DNA of 64,000 bases, from contig DCJQ01000035.1 of the NCBI GenBank assembly GCA_002319965.1, positions 13,104 to 77,103 of the forward strand, in the 5' to 3' direction. Positions 32,748 to 41,148 of the stretch are shown piece after piece. Source of the DNA: Megasphaera sp. UBA1696. GTDB taxonomy: Bacteria; Bacillota; Negativicutes; Veillonellales; Megasphaeraceae. The position numbers were made by a program, and so were the translations under genes. The stretch's first letter is position 1, and each line of letters begins with the position of its first letter. The notes beneath the pieces are model-generated. The model saw only the letters and a program-made list of their open reading frames with translations. It was not told where the DNA came from and searched no databases.

Positions 32748-35700
32748 TTATTCCATATCATAATCCTGAAGGGCTGCGACGTGATGATAGCCGTCGTTCT
32801 TACCTTTATTGGCAAAGACGCGCAGGACTTCGCGAGCCGTATCGAGGGATGTCAGGCAGGGAACGGCCAATTCAACAGCCATGCGGCGGAGGTTAAAGCC
32901 GTCGCGTTCCGGATGCTTGCCGTAGGTCAAGGTATTGAGTACCAAGTCGATTTTGCCGTTGCGAATCATGGTAGCGATGTTCTGGCCGCCTTCATGAATC
33001 TTGCGGACGATGTCGACGGGCATGCCGTGATCGTTGAAGTAGGATCCGGTACCTTCCGTGGCGATGATGTGGTAACCCAGTTCCTTAAAGCCTTCCGCCA
33101 GATGCAGGGCTTCGGCTTTATCGCGGTCGGCGACGGTAACTAAAATCGTGCCGCCGGCAGGAATCTTCATCTTAGCCCCGTTGACAGCCTTGTATAAGGC
33201 TTCCGAGTAGGAGTGGCCGATACCCATGACTTCACCTGTCGATTTCATTTCAGGCCCGAGGGCGATTTCAGCTAAGCCGATCTTGCTGAAGGAGAAGACC
33301 GGAGCCTTGGCGGCAACGTGTTTCTTCGCCGGCATAAGACCGCTGTGAAGGCCCATGTCCTTCAATGTTTCTCCAAGGGCGATGCGGGTTGCAATTTCGA
33401 CGATGGGGAAGTGCGTTACCTTACTGAGGAAGGGAACGGTACGGCTCGAACGCGGGTTAACTTCAATGATGTACAATTTGCCCCGCGATACGACGAACTG
33501 GATGTTGACCGAGCCTTTGACCTGGAGTTCCAGGGAAATGCGCGTCGTATAGTCGACGATCTGGGCGATCATATCGTCGTCGAGGTGCTGCGGCGGATAA
33601 ACGGCAATGGAGTCGCCCGAATGGACGCCGGCCCGTTCGACCTGTTCCATAATGCCCGGAATGTAGACGTCAGTTCCGTCAGCGACGACGTCGACTTCGA
33701 CTTCACGGCCTACCATGTACTCGTCGATGAGAATCGGATGGTCCGGCGAAGCGATGACGGCTTCGCGGAGGTAACGTTCCAATTCTTTTTCATTGTAGAC
33801 GATTTCCATAGCCCGGCCGCCGAGGACGTATGACGGGCGAACGATGAGGGGAAATTCTAATTCCGAAGCGACCTTCATGGCTTCTTTATCGCTGGTAGCG
33901 ATGCGGCCGTCCGGACGAGGAATGTTCAATTTAGCCAGGACTTCATCGAAGCGTTCCCGGTCTTCTGCCCGGTCCATGCCGTCTACAGAGGTACCGAGGA
34001 CAGTGACACCACGTTTAGCGAGCGGTGCTGCCAAGTTGATAGCCGTCTGGCCGCCGAACTGGCAGATGACGCCGACGGGCTTTTCTTTTTCGACGACAGC
34101 CATGACATCTTCGACCATGAGGGGTTCAAAGTACAGGCTGTCTGATGTATCAAAGTCGGTGCTGACCGTTTCCGGGTTATTGTTGATGATGATGCTGTTC
34201 ATGCCGGCCTTGCGCAGAGCCCAGGCAGAATGGACGGAGCAGTAGTCGAATTCAATGCCCTGGCCGATGCGGATCGGGCCGGAGCCGAGGACGATGACGC
34301 TCTTCTTGCCGAGCGGTTTGACTTCATCTTCCGTAGCATAGCAGGAATAGTAGTACGGCGTAGCCGCTTCGAATTCAGCAGCGCAGGTGTCGACCATTTT
34401 AAAGGTCGGCGTAATGCCGTGGTCGACGCGGAACTGACGGACTTCTTCTTCCGTCTTTTTCGTAAATCCGGCAATGACGGCATCGGGCATGCTGTATCGT
34501 TTGGCCAAACGAACGTTGTCGATGGTCAAGTTATTGCGCTGGAGATCAAATTCCACATCGATGATGTTCTTGATTTTATGGAGGAACCACAGGTCGTAAC
34601 CGGTGATGTAGTGAATTTTTTCTTCGCTGATGCCGAGGCGCAGGGCCTGAGCGACGACGAACAGCCGTTCATCATCCTGCTTCTGCAGGAGTTCGACGAT
34701 GTCGATGAGAGACTTACTTTCCAGCTTCTTCATGGAAATGTAATTGACGCCGATTTCCAAAGAGCGGACGGCTTTGAGCAGCGCCCCTTCAAAGCAGCGG
34801 TCGAGGGACATGACTTCCCCGGTCGCCTTCATCTGAGTGCCCAGGGATTTATCGGCCAAGGCGAATTTTTCAAAAGGCCAACGCGGGAACTTGACGACGC
34901 AGTAGTCGAGGGTCGGTTCAAAGCATGCCGTCGTCTTGCCCGTAACAGCATTGGTGATCTGGTCCAAGGTAAGGCCCGTTGCGACTTTAGCGGCAACTTT
35001 GGCGATGGGATAGCCCGTCGCTTTCGAAGCCAGGGCCGACGAACGGCTGACACGGGGATTGACTTCGATGACGTAGTACTGGTTGCTGTTCGGGTCGAGG
35101 GCATACTGGACGTTGCAACCGCCTTCGATTTTCAAGCGGCGGATGATATCGAGGGATGCCGTGCGCAGCATCTGATACTGCAAGTCGTTCAGGGTCTGGC
35201 TCGGAGCGACGACGATGGAGTCGCCCGTATGGACGCCGACCGGGTCGATGTTTTCCATATTGCAGACGATGATGCAGTTATCGGCCTTGTCACGCATGAC
35301 TTCGTATTCGATTTCTTTCCAGCCGGCAACGGAGCGTTCGACGAGGATCTGGTTGATCGGGCTGAGCTTGATGCCGCGAGTAGCAATCATGAACAGTTCG
35401 TCTTCGTCGTGAGCAATGCCGCCGCCGGTACCGCCGAGGGTAAAGGCCGGGCGGACGATAATCGGGTACCCGATCTTATCGGCAAATTCAATGGCCGACG
35501 GAACGTCTTCAAAGATATCACTTTCCGGAACCGGCTGGTTGATATCGTTCATAGCCTTTTTAAATAATTCACGGTCTTCTGCTTCTTCGATAGCCGACAG
35601 GCGCGTACCGAGGAGCTGGACGTTATATTTTTCAAGGACGCCGGCATTGGCCAACTGAACGGCCATGTTGAGGCCGACCTGACCGCCGAGGGTAGCCAAA

Positions 35701-35951
35701 AGGCCGTCGGGCCGTTCTTTTTCGATAACTTCCGTAACGTAGTCAAGGGAAATCGGTTCGACATAGACACGGTCGGCAATATCTTCGTCAGTCATGATCG
35801 TCGCCGGGTTGCTGTTGATAAGGACGACTTCCAGCCCTTCTTCTTTCAAGGCGCGGCAGGCCTGAGTACCGGCATAGTCAAATTCGGCGGCCTGCCCGAT
35901 GATAATCGGACCGGAACCGATAACGAGTACTTTCTTCAATCCTTCTACCAT
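32748..35951 (-). CDS. carB: Carbamoyl-phosphate synthase, large subunit
   Basis: A 1067-residue enzyme with two homologous ATP-grasp halves (~1-400 and ~545-930), an oligomerisation region and a C-terminal MGS-like allosteric domain (~930-1067). Each half begins with a nucleotide-binding GSGPI motif (GSGPIIIGQ; GSGPIRIGQ). It makes carbamoyl phosphate from ammonia delivered by CarA. ATG follows GGAGG and lies one base after the carA stop. The pool serves both the pyrimidine genes upstream and arginine synthesis. Confidence 0.97.
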   Translation of the reverse strand: MVEGLKKVLVIGSGPIIIGQAAEFDYAGTQACRALKEEGLEVVLINSNPATIMTDEDIADRVYVEPISLDYVTEVIEKERPDGLLATLGGQVGLNMAVQLANAGVLEKYNVQLLGTRLSAIEEAEDRELFKKAMNDINQPVPESDIFEDVPSAIEFADKIGYPIIVRPAFTLGGTGGGIAHDEDELFMIATRGIKLSPINQILVERSVAGWKEIEYEVMRDKADNCIIVCNMENIDPVGVHTGDSIVVAPSQTLNDLQYQMLRTASLDIIRRLKIEGGCNVQYALDPNSNQYYVIEVNPRVSRSSALASKATGYPIAKVAAKVATGLTLDQITNAVTGKTTACFEPTLDYCVVKFPRWPFEKFALADKSLGTQMKATGEVMSLDRCFEGALLKAVRSLEIGVNYISMKKLESKSLIDIVELLQKQDDERLFVVAQALRLGISEEKIHYITGYDLWFLHKIKNIIDVEFDLQRNNLTIDNVRLAKRYSMPDAVIAGFTKKTEEEVRQFRVDHGITPTFKMVDTCAAEFEAATPYYYSCYATEDEVKPLGKKSVIVLGSGPIRIGQGIEFDYCSVHSAWALRKAGMNSIIINNNPETVSTDFDTSDSLYFEPLMVEDVMAVVEKEKPVGVICQFGGQTAINLAAPLAKRGVTVLGTSVDGMDRAEDRERFDEVLAKLNIPRPDGRIATSDKEAMKVASELEFPLIVRPSYVLGGRAMEIVYNEKELERYLREAVIASPDHPILIDEYMVGREVEVDVVADGTDVYIPGIMEQVERAGVHSGDSIAVYPPQHLDDDMIAQIVDYTTRISLELQVKGSVNIQFVVSRGKLYIIEVNPRSSRTVPFLSKVTHFPIVEIATRIALGETLKDMGLHSGLMPAKKHVAAKAPVFSFSKIGLAEIALGPEMKSTGEVMGIGHSYSEALYKAVNGAKMKIPAGGTILVTVADRDKAEALHLAEGFKELGYHIIATEGTGSYFNDHGMPVDIVRKIHEGGQNIATMIRNGKIDLVLNTLTYGKHPERDGFNLRRMAVELAVPCLTSLDTAREVLRVFANKGKNDGYHHVAALQDYDME

Positions 35952-35952
35952 G

Positions 35953-37014
35953 TTAGTTTTCCTCCATCATCTTGACGAATTGTGTAAACAGATACAGATT
36001 GTCCGTCGGTCCCGGCGAAGCTTCCGGATGGTACTGGACGCACATGATGTTCTGGGACGGAACTTTAAAACCTTCAAGAGTGTTGTCATGGAGGTTGCGG
36101 TGGGTAATGACGACCTTATCTTTCGGAAGGGAATCTTCGTCGATGATGTAGCCGTGGTTCTGAGACGTGATGTAGACGCGGCCGGTGTGGATATCCTTGA
36201 CCGGATGGTTGGAACCGCGATGGCCGAAAGTCAATTTGCGGCTCTTGCCGCCGAGGGCCAAGCCGATGAGCTGCAGGCCCAGGCAGATGCCGAAAATCGG
36301 TTTCTTGCCCATGAGCTGTTTAACCGTATCGATGATGTCGGGAATATCTTTCGGGTCGCCGGGGCCGTTGCTGAGGAAGATGCCGTCGGGGTTGACAGCC
36401 AGTACATCTTCAGCCTTAGTGGTTGCCGGGAAAATCGTCAGGCGGCAGTCGTTATTGACCAGTTCGCGCAGGATATTGCCCTTAGCGCCGTAATCCATGA
36501 CGGCTACGTGGTAGCGGCCGTCACCCATGTGCTTGATGTCCCGCGTCGAGACGCGTTTTACGAGCTGTGTTTCAAGGGGCGTATCAAAGAGTTCTTTAAC
36601 AGCGCTTTCTTCCATCGTTTCCGGTACGATGACGCCTTTCATGACGCCCTGGCTACGGATAGCCCGGGTAATGGCACGCGTATCGACGCCGTAGAGGCAG
36701 GGGATGTGGTGTGTCATAATAAAGGTAGACAGCTGGCCTTCATTCTGCCAGTTGCTCGGTTCTTCACAGAGTTCACTGACGATGAAGCCGGCAGCATAAG
36801 GACGATCGGCCTGTTCGATTTCGTGGAACAAGCCGTAATTGCCGATAATCGGATAGGTCAGGGTAATGATCTGTCCGGCATAGGACGGGTCCGTAAAGGT
36901 TTCCTGATAACCTGTCATGCCTGTATTAAATACGACTTCGCCGACAGCCGGTTCATCCATCAGCATATTGCCGTAAAATTTCTGTCCGTTCTCTAATATG
37001 AGGACACCTTTCAT
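35953..37014 (-). CDS. carA: Carbamoyl-phosphate synthase, small (glutaminase) subunit
   Basis: A 353-residue class I glutamine amidotransferase. The N-terminal CPSase small domain begins GVLILENGQKFYG. The catalytic triad is Cys in FGICLGLQLIG, and His and Glu in QYHPEASPGP. Its ATG overlaps the pyrC stop by one base (TAATG), so translation is coupled. Confidence 0.96.
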   Translation of the reverse strand: MKGVLILENGQKFYGNMLMDEPAVGEVVFNTGMTGYQETFTDPSYAGQIITLTYPIIGNYGLFHEIEQADRPYAAGFIVSELCEEPSNWQNEGQLSTFIMTHHIPCLYGVDTRAITRAIRSQGVMKGVIVPETMEESAVKELFDTPLETQLVKRVSTRDIKHMGDGRYHVAVMDYGAKGNILRELVNNDCRLTIFPATTKAEDVLAVNPDGIFLSNGPGDPKDIPDIIDTVKQLMGKKPIFGICLGLQLIGLALGGKSRKLTFGHRGSNHPVKDIHTGRVYITSQNHGYIIDEDSLPKDKVVITHRNLHDNTLEGFKVPSQNIMCVQYHPEASPGPTDNLYLFTQFVKMMEEN

Positions 37015-38309
37015 TATAAAACCTCCCCGTTTTTCATCACAAATTTACCATTGACGATGGCAGCTGCCGCCTTCCCTTTGAAGATCATTTCATCAAAAGG
37101 AGTCGACTTTCCCTTGGAATAGAATTTCGAGGAATCGACTGTCCATTCTTTATCGAGATCAAGAATCGTTAAATCAGCATCCTTACCCGGCGCAATGACG
37201 CCGGCATCGAGACCGAGGATTTTGGCCTGGGCCGTCGACATGACATTGACCATAGTCATGAGATCGATGATACCCGTATGATACAAATGCGTCAGCATGG
37301 CGCCGACACTCGTTTCAAGGCCGACAAAGCCGCTGGGAGCCAAATTGAATTCCTGGTCTTTTTCTTCCCATTCATGAGGTGCATGGTCGGTAACGACAGC
37401 ATCGATAGTGCCGTCTACCAGGCCTTCGACGCAGGCATCGCGGTGGATGTCCGAGCGAATGGGAGGATTCATTTTGTAGCGCGTTTCAAAGGTACGCAGA
37501 GCTTCATCGGTAAAGATGAGGTGCTGCGGCGTGACTTCTGCCGTGACCTTAACGCCCCGCTTTTTAGCTTGGCGAACGAGGTCGACGGCATTTTTGGTGC
37601 TGATATGAGCGATGTGGACCGGCGTCCCCGTCGCTTCGGCGAGGAAGATATCGCGGGCAACGGCAATGTCTTCGGCAACGGCCGGACGGCCCTTCATGCC
37701 CAGTTCGTTGGAGACGACGCCTTCATGCATATTGCCGCCTTCAATGAGGTTGTCATCTTCGCAGTGGTCGATGATGATCTTATGGAACATGCTGGCATAT
37801 TCCATGGCTTTACGCATAAAGTCGGAATTTTCAACGTAGTGGCCGTCATCGGAAAAGGCGACGACCCCTTCTTTGGCCATAGCCCCCATAGCCGATAATT
37901 CCTGGCCCTTTTGGCCCTTAGAAATAGCACCGATGATTTCGACCTTAACTTTGGCTTCCCGTTCAATCTTATACTTCAAGCCGTCGACGATAATCGCCGA
38001 ATCGATGACCGGTTTGGTATTGGGCATGGTAGCTACGCGGGTAATGCCGCCGGCAGCCGCTGCCTTAGTCCCCGTTTCAATCGTTTCCTTGCCCGACTGG
38101 CCGGGCTGACGAAGATGGACGTGCATATCGATGAAGCCCGGTGCTACGACGAGGCCGGAAGCATCGAAAACGTCTTCCGCATTGTCGGCCGTAAGATTCA
38201 CACCGACTTCTTTAATTTTTCCATTTTCAATGAGGATATCACAAATTTCATCCTGCTGCATGGCCGGATTGATCACTCTGCCGCCTTTAACGAGTAATGT
38301 CAACGTCAT
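37014..38309 (-). CDS. pyrC: Dihydroorotase
   Basis: A 431-residue class I dihydroorotase cyclising carbamoyl aspartate. Zinc site motifs: DMHVHLRQPG, the further His ligands in IDHCEDDNL and VHIAHIST, and the Asp in VTDHAPHEWEEKD. The frame overlaps pyrB by 23 bp. The ATG at 38309 is only 2 nt from the GGGAGG ribosome site, whereas a TTG at 38303 is 8 nt away; the TTG may be the true start, which would remove two residues. Confidence 0.95.
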   Translation of the reverse strand: MTLTLLVKGGRVINPAMQQDEICDILIENGKIKEVGVNLTADNAEDVFDASGLVVAPGFIDMHVHLRQPGQSGKETIETGTKAAAAGGITRVATMPNTKPVIDSAIIVDGLKYKIEREAKVKVEIIGAISKGQKGQELSAMGAMAKEGVVAFSDDGHYVENSDFMRKAMEYASMFHKIIIDHCEDDNLIEGGNMHEGVVSNELGMKGRPAVAEDIAVARDIFLAEATGTPVHIAHISTKNAVDLVRQAKKRGVKVTAEVTPQHLIFTDEALRTFETRYKMNPPIRSDIHRDACVEGLVDGTIDAVVTDHAPHEWEEKDQEFNLAPSGFVGLETSVGAMLTHLYHTGIIDLMTMVNVMSTAQAKILGLDAGVIAPGKDADLTILDLDKEWTVDSSKFYSKGKSTPFDEMIFKGKAAAAIVNGKFVMKNGEVL

Positions 38310-39231
38310 CGCCTCCCATAATTGTCAGATATAATACGGCCATACGAACGGATACGCCGTTCATGACCTGTTCCTGAATCGAAGAATGTTCGCTGTAGCA
38401 AACGTCGGAATCAATTTCGATGCCACGGTTCATCGGGCCCGGATGAAGGACGAGAACGTCGTCTTTCGCCCATTTGAGGCGGTCTTTCTTGATACCAAAC
38501 AGCGAGTTATATTCGCCGGCACTGGGGAAAAATCCGATGCCCTGGCGTTCCTTCTGAATGCGCAGGACGTTGATGACGTCCGCATCCTTGAGGGCTTCCT
38601 TCAAGTCATAATGAACGGTGACGCCCATGGCTTCCAGTTCCGGCTGGAGCAGCGTCCGCGGGCCGACGAGGTGAACGTCCGCCCCCATTGTCTTGAGGCC
38701 GTAAATGTTGGACCGTGCTACGCGGCCGTGGTCGATGTCGCCGACGATGACGACCTTCAGCCCTTCGATGCGGCCTTTTACTTCCTGAATGGTGAACATG
38801 TCGAGGAGGCCCTGCGTCGGATGTTCGTGAGCTCCGTCACCGGCGTTGATGATAATGGGATCGACGCAGCGCTGAGCAAAACTCGGCGAGCCTTCCTGCT
38901 TCTGACGCATGACGATGGCATCGACTCCCATGGCGGTCACCGTTAAGAGGGTGTCGCGGAAGCTTTCCCCTTTTTGAATGGAACTTCCTCGGGGCGTAAA
39001 ATTGATGACATCGGCACCGAGATACTTGGCCGCCATTTCAAAAGAACCTCGGGTACGGGTACTCGGTTCCCAAAACATGTTGACCACCGACTTGCCTTTG
39101 AGCAAGGACAATTTCTTATTGTCACTCTTGACGACGGCCTTCATTTTCTTTGCAACCCGCAAGATCAACTCAATTTCTTCCCTCGGCACTCCCTGGAGTC
39201 CCAACAGGCTCTTGCCCTGTATATTAACCAT
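38287..39231 (-). CDS. pyrB: Aspartate carbamoyltransferase, catalytic subunit
   Basis: A 314-residue transferase making carbamoyl aspartate. The carbamoyl phosphate site is in WEPSTRTRGSFEMA; the HPTQGLLD and LHPGPMNRG motifs are present. No pyrI regulatory subunit gene is nearby. The ATG at 39231 follows AAGGAGG; the longer frame would run through the attenuator. It is first in the operon pyrB-pyrC-carA-carB. Confidence 0.96.
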   Translation of the reverse strand: MVNIQGKSLLGLQGVPREEIELILRVAKKMKAVVKSDNKKLSLLKGKSVVNMFWEPSTRTRGSFEMAAKYLGADVINFTPRGSSIQKGESFRDTLLTVTAMGVDAIVMRQKQEGSPSFAQRCVDPIIINAGDGAHEHPTQGLLDMFTIQEVKGRIEGLKVVIVGDIDHGRVARSNIYGLKTMGADVHLVGPRTLLQPELEAMGVTVHYDLKEALKDADVINVLRIQKERQGIGFFPSAGEYNSLFGIKKDRLKWAKDDVLVLHPGPMNRGIEIDSDVCYSEHSSIQEQVMNGVSVRMAVLYLTIMGGDDVDITR

Positions 39232-39244
39232 CGAATCCTCCTTG

Positions 39245-39374
39245 AAAAAAAAGACCTCTGCCGCAGGGCAAAGGTCATATTCTAAGCATGGCAAAATATG
39301 TCCCTTTGTAGCCTCTCCGGACTATATTAAAGGTACAAGCTAGAAGTATAAGAATCACACAGCCTCACAGGACT
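39245..39374 (-). promoter_or_regulatory. PyrR-controlled attenuator with two PyrR-binding loops
   Basis: Minus-strand leader. Two copies match the PyrR-binding loop consensus ARUCCNGNGAGGYU: AGTCCTGTGAGGCT at 39361-39374 and AGTCCGGAGAGGCT at 39310-39323. A terminator follows (GACCTTTGCC/GGCAGAGGTC, 39253-39276) with eight T residues before pyrB. UMP-bound PyrR should favour termination. The pyrR gene is not in the window. Confidence 0.88.
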
Positions 39375-39392
39375 GTCGTATATTCTCTATCT

Positions 39393-39421
39393 ATTTTATC
39401 GGCCATGGCCTATAAAGTCAA
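39393..39421 (-). promoter_or_regulatory. pyr operon promoter
   Basis: Minus strand TTGACT (39416-39421), 17 bp spacer, TAAAAT (39393-39398). Confidence 0.85.
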
Positions 39422-39457
39422 GAATTTTTTCAGGGTCTTCTCTAGAACCGGATGTTT

Positions 39458-39955
39458 TTAAACCTGGTCTGCCGGCGTAATCGTTACATCCTGCGGGGAA
39501 ATAGACACATTATTGTACAAGGCTTCAAAGAGCTGGGCCGGTACGTACATCGTGCCGTTGACATTGACCGGTCCCGTGCCGTATTGGAAGATGCGGTTCA
39601 AATTGATCTTCTTAATCGTCCCGATCCGTTCATACCAGTCTTCGCCGGGCTTGATGATAATATAAGCAATGTTCATTTCGACGCGGACACTCTGGTCGGT
39701 CGGATCCCAATTTACCGTATAGCCTAACTGTTCGGCAACCTTACGCAGCGGAATCATGACCACATCGCCCTTCTGCAGTACGGCTCCGTCGGCCGGGTCC
39801 ATGACTTTTCCGGCAACGGTAAGCTTACACTGCTGGATGGCCGTCAATCCCGGTGCCGATACATAGGGACCCATGACAGGACCTTCATTAAATGCAAAAA
39901 CCGGACTAACTGCCAAGGCCGCCATAAACACAGCCGCCATCATACACTTTTTCAT
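39458..39955 (-). CDS. Secreted copper amine oxidase N-terminal (stalk) domain protein
   Basis: A 165-residue exported protein. The signal peptide ends near SPVFAF. The central part has the stalk-domain pattern GDVVMIPLRKVAEQLGYTVNWDPTDQSV, followed by VNVNGTMYVPAQLFEALYN. This domain is common on Firmicutes cell-surface proteins and has no enzymatic activity of its own. It is a single gene between the pyr leader and mcrC. Confidence 0.75.
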   Translation of the reverse strand: MKKCMMAAVFMAALAVSPVFAFNEGPVMGPYVSAPGLTAIQQCKLTVAGKVMDPADGAVLQKGDVVMIPLRKVAEQLGYTVNWDPTDQSVRVEMNIAYIIIKPGEDWYERIGTIKKINLNRIFQYGTGPVNVNGTMYVPAQLFEALYNNVSISPQDVTITPADQV

Positions 39956-40077
39956 AAGGGACTCCCCCTCCCATCAAAAAAATAAGCGATAGATAAGGAC
40001 ATATGCTTATATATTTCGACAAAGAAATCATATTTCCTGCTTTCCAAACGGCGAAGTCCGGCAAATCACAGACGACG

Positions 40078-41148
40078 TTACAAGATTCCGAAATGGTCCT
40101 TTACAATGCCGTCAAGCTGCTCGATAATCTTCGAAAAGTCCTGATTTAGATCCAGTGTTTTTACAGAAATCTGATTGCCGCTCATATGATAAACATTGTC
40201 CGGCACAATGTCTTCATCGGTCTTTGCATAGAGCAGCATGCCTGAAACTTGGTGACCCGTTCCGGCTGCTTCCGCAGCTTTATTCTTTACATACGTGAAA
40301 ATCTGATACAAGTTGCCGGAATGGATTGTCTGCACGCCAAAATTTGTCTGCAGTATCCGCCCATAATATTTCGCATCGATAATGAGCGTCTTATTTCCAT
40401 AAGTCAGTGTAATATCCGTCTGCATGACCGGCAGCAGGGCATCAAAGCCGTCATCGAGCTGCCAGGGAATTTGCAGTGCCCGTGCCGAGAAGCCCTTCAG
40501 CCGCTGTCCAAATTGCTGTACATAGTATTCGAGAATGAATTTTTCATACAGGCGGCACATGCGCTGCTCATCCACAAAACCTGCCAGATGATACACACCC
40601 TTTTCAGTTGTCAGGAGCGCTCCCTCTGTCAGGAGCTGCGAAATGGCAATCAGCATTTGATACGTGCGGTTGTTTCGCTGAAAGCGAATATCCGAGAACC
40701 GGACCTGTGCCAGGTCAACCTCGGCAACATTAGAGAAGAATAGCATTTCCTTCTTGAGTTCCGCCTTGTATTTGTCCCGGACATCGGTCGCTTTCAAGAG
40801 CATACCGACGGTCGATTTCAAAATTCGATTGAGCAGATTATCCTCAGAAAGCTCTTCATAGTCGCAGGTAACAGAAAGTCGGTGTTCTATTCGATTTTTT
40901 ATCGTCCCCGGCAAGTTGATTTTCCCGCGAACGACGGGCAAATCTTCCAGGCGATGGATGTATTCTCGGTAAAGGCCCTGTTTAAGCTGACGACTAATCC
41001 CCTTCGCAAAAATCGCTGCAAACAGGTTATTGATATTATCAAACGGTTCTTTCTCGACATCCTCGTAGGTCGATTTTTTCAGTATCGTAAAGGCGTAGGA
41101 CAGCATGTAATAGATGTTTTTTATGAATATACTTTTATTCGTCGTCAT
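40078..41148 (-). CDS. mcrC: McrC-like subunit of a 5-methylcytosine restriction system
   Basis: A 356-residue protein of the McrC family (nuclease and McrB-GTPase-activating partner). The C-terminal PD-(D/E)xK nuclease core is seen as MQTDITLTY followed by TLIIDAKYYGRIL. The N-terminal part starts IFIKNIYYMLSYAF, typical for the family. The ATG at 41148 overlaps the mcrB stop as ATGA. The subunit itself looks intact, but its partner gene is frameshifted. Confidence 0.85.
   Translation of the reverse strand: MTTNKSIFIKNIYYMLSYAFTILKKSTYEDVEKEPFDNINNLFAAIFAKGISRQLKQGLYREYIHRLEDLPVVRGKINLPGTIKNRIEHRLSVTCDYEELSEDNLLNRILKSTVGMLLKATDVRDKYKAELKKEMLFFSNVAEVDLAQVRFSDIRFQRNNRTYQMLIAISQLLTEGALLTTEKGVYHLAGFVDEQRMCRLYEKFILEYYVQQFGQRLKGFSARALQIPWQLDDGFDALLPVMQTDITLTYGNKTLIIDAKYYGRILQTNFGVQTIHSGNLYQIFTYVKNKAAEAAGTGHQVSGMLLYAKTDEDIVPDNVYHMSGNQISVKTLDLNQDFSKIIEQLDGIVKDHFGIL

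Noticed and set aside
34230..35567. Plus-strand frame of 445 codons opposite carB
   Set aside because: Antisense shadow of a conserved gene with strong codon bias.
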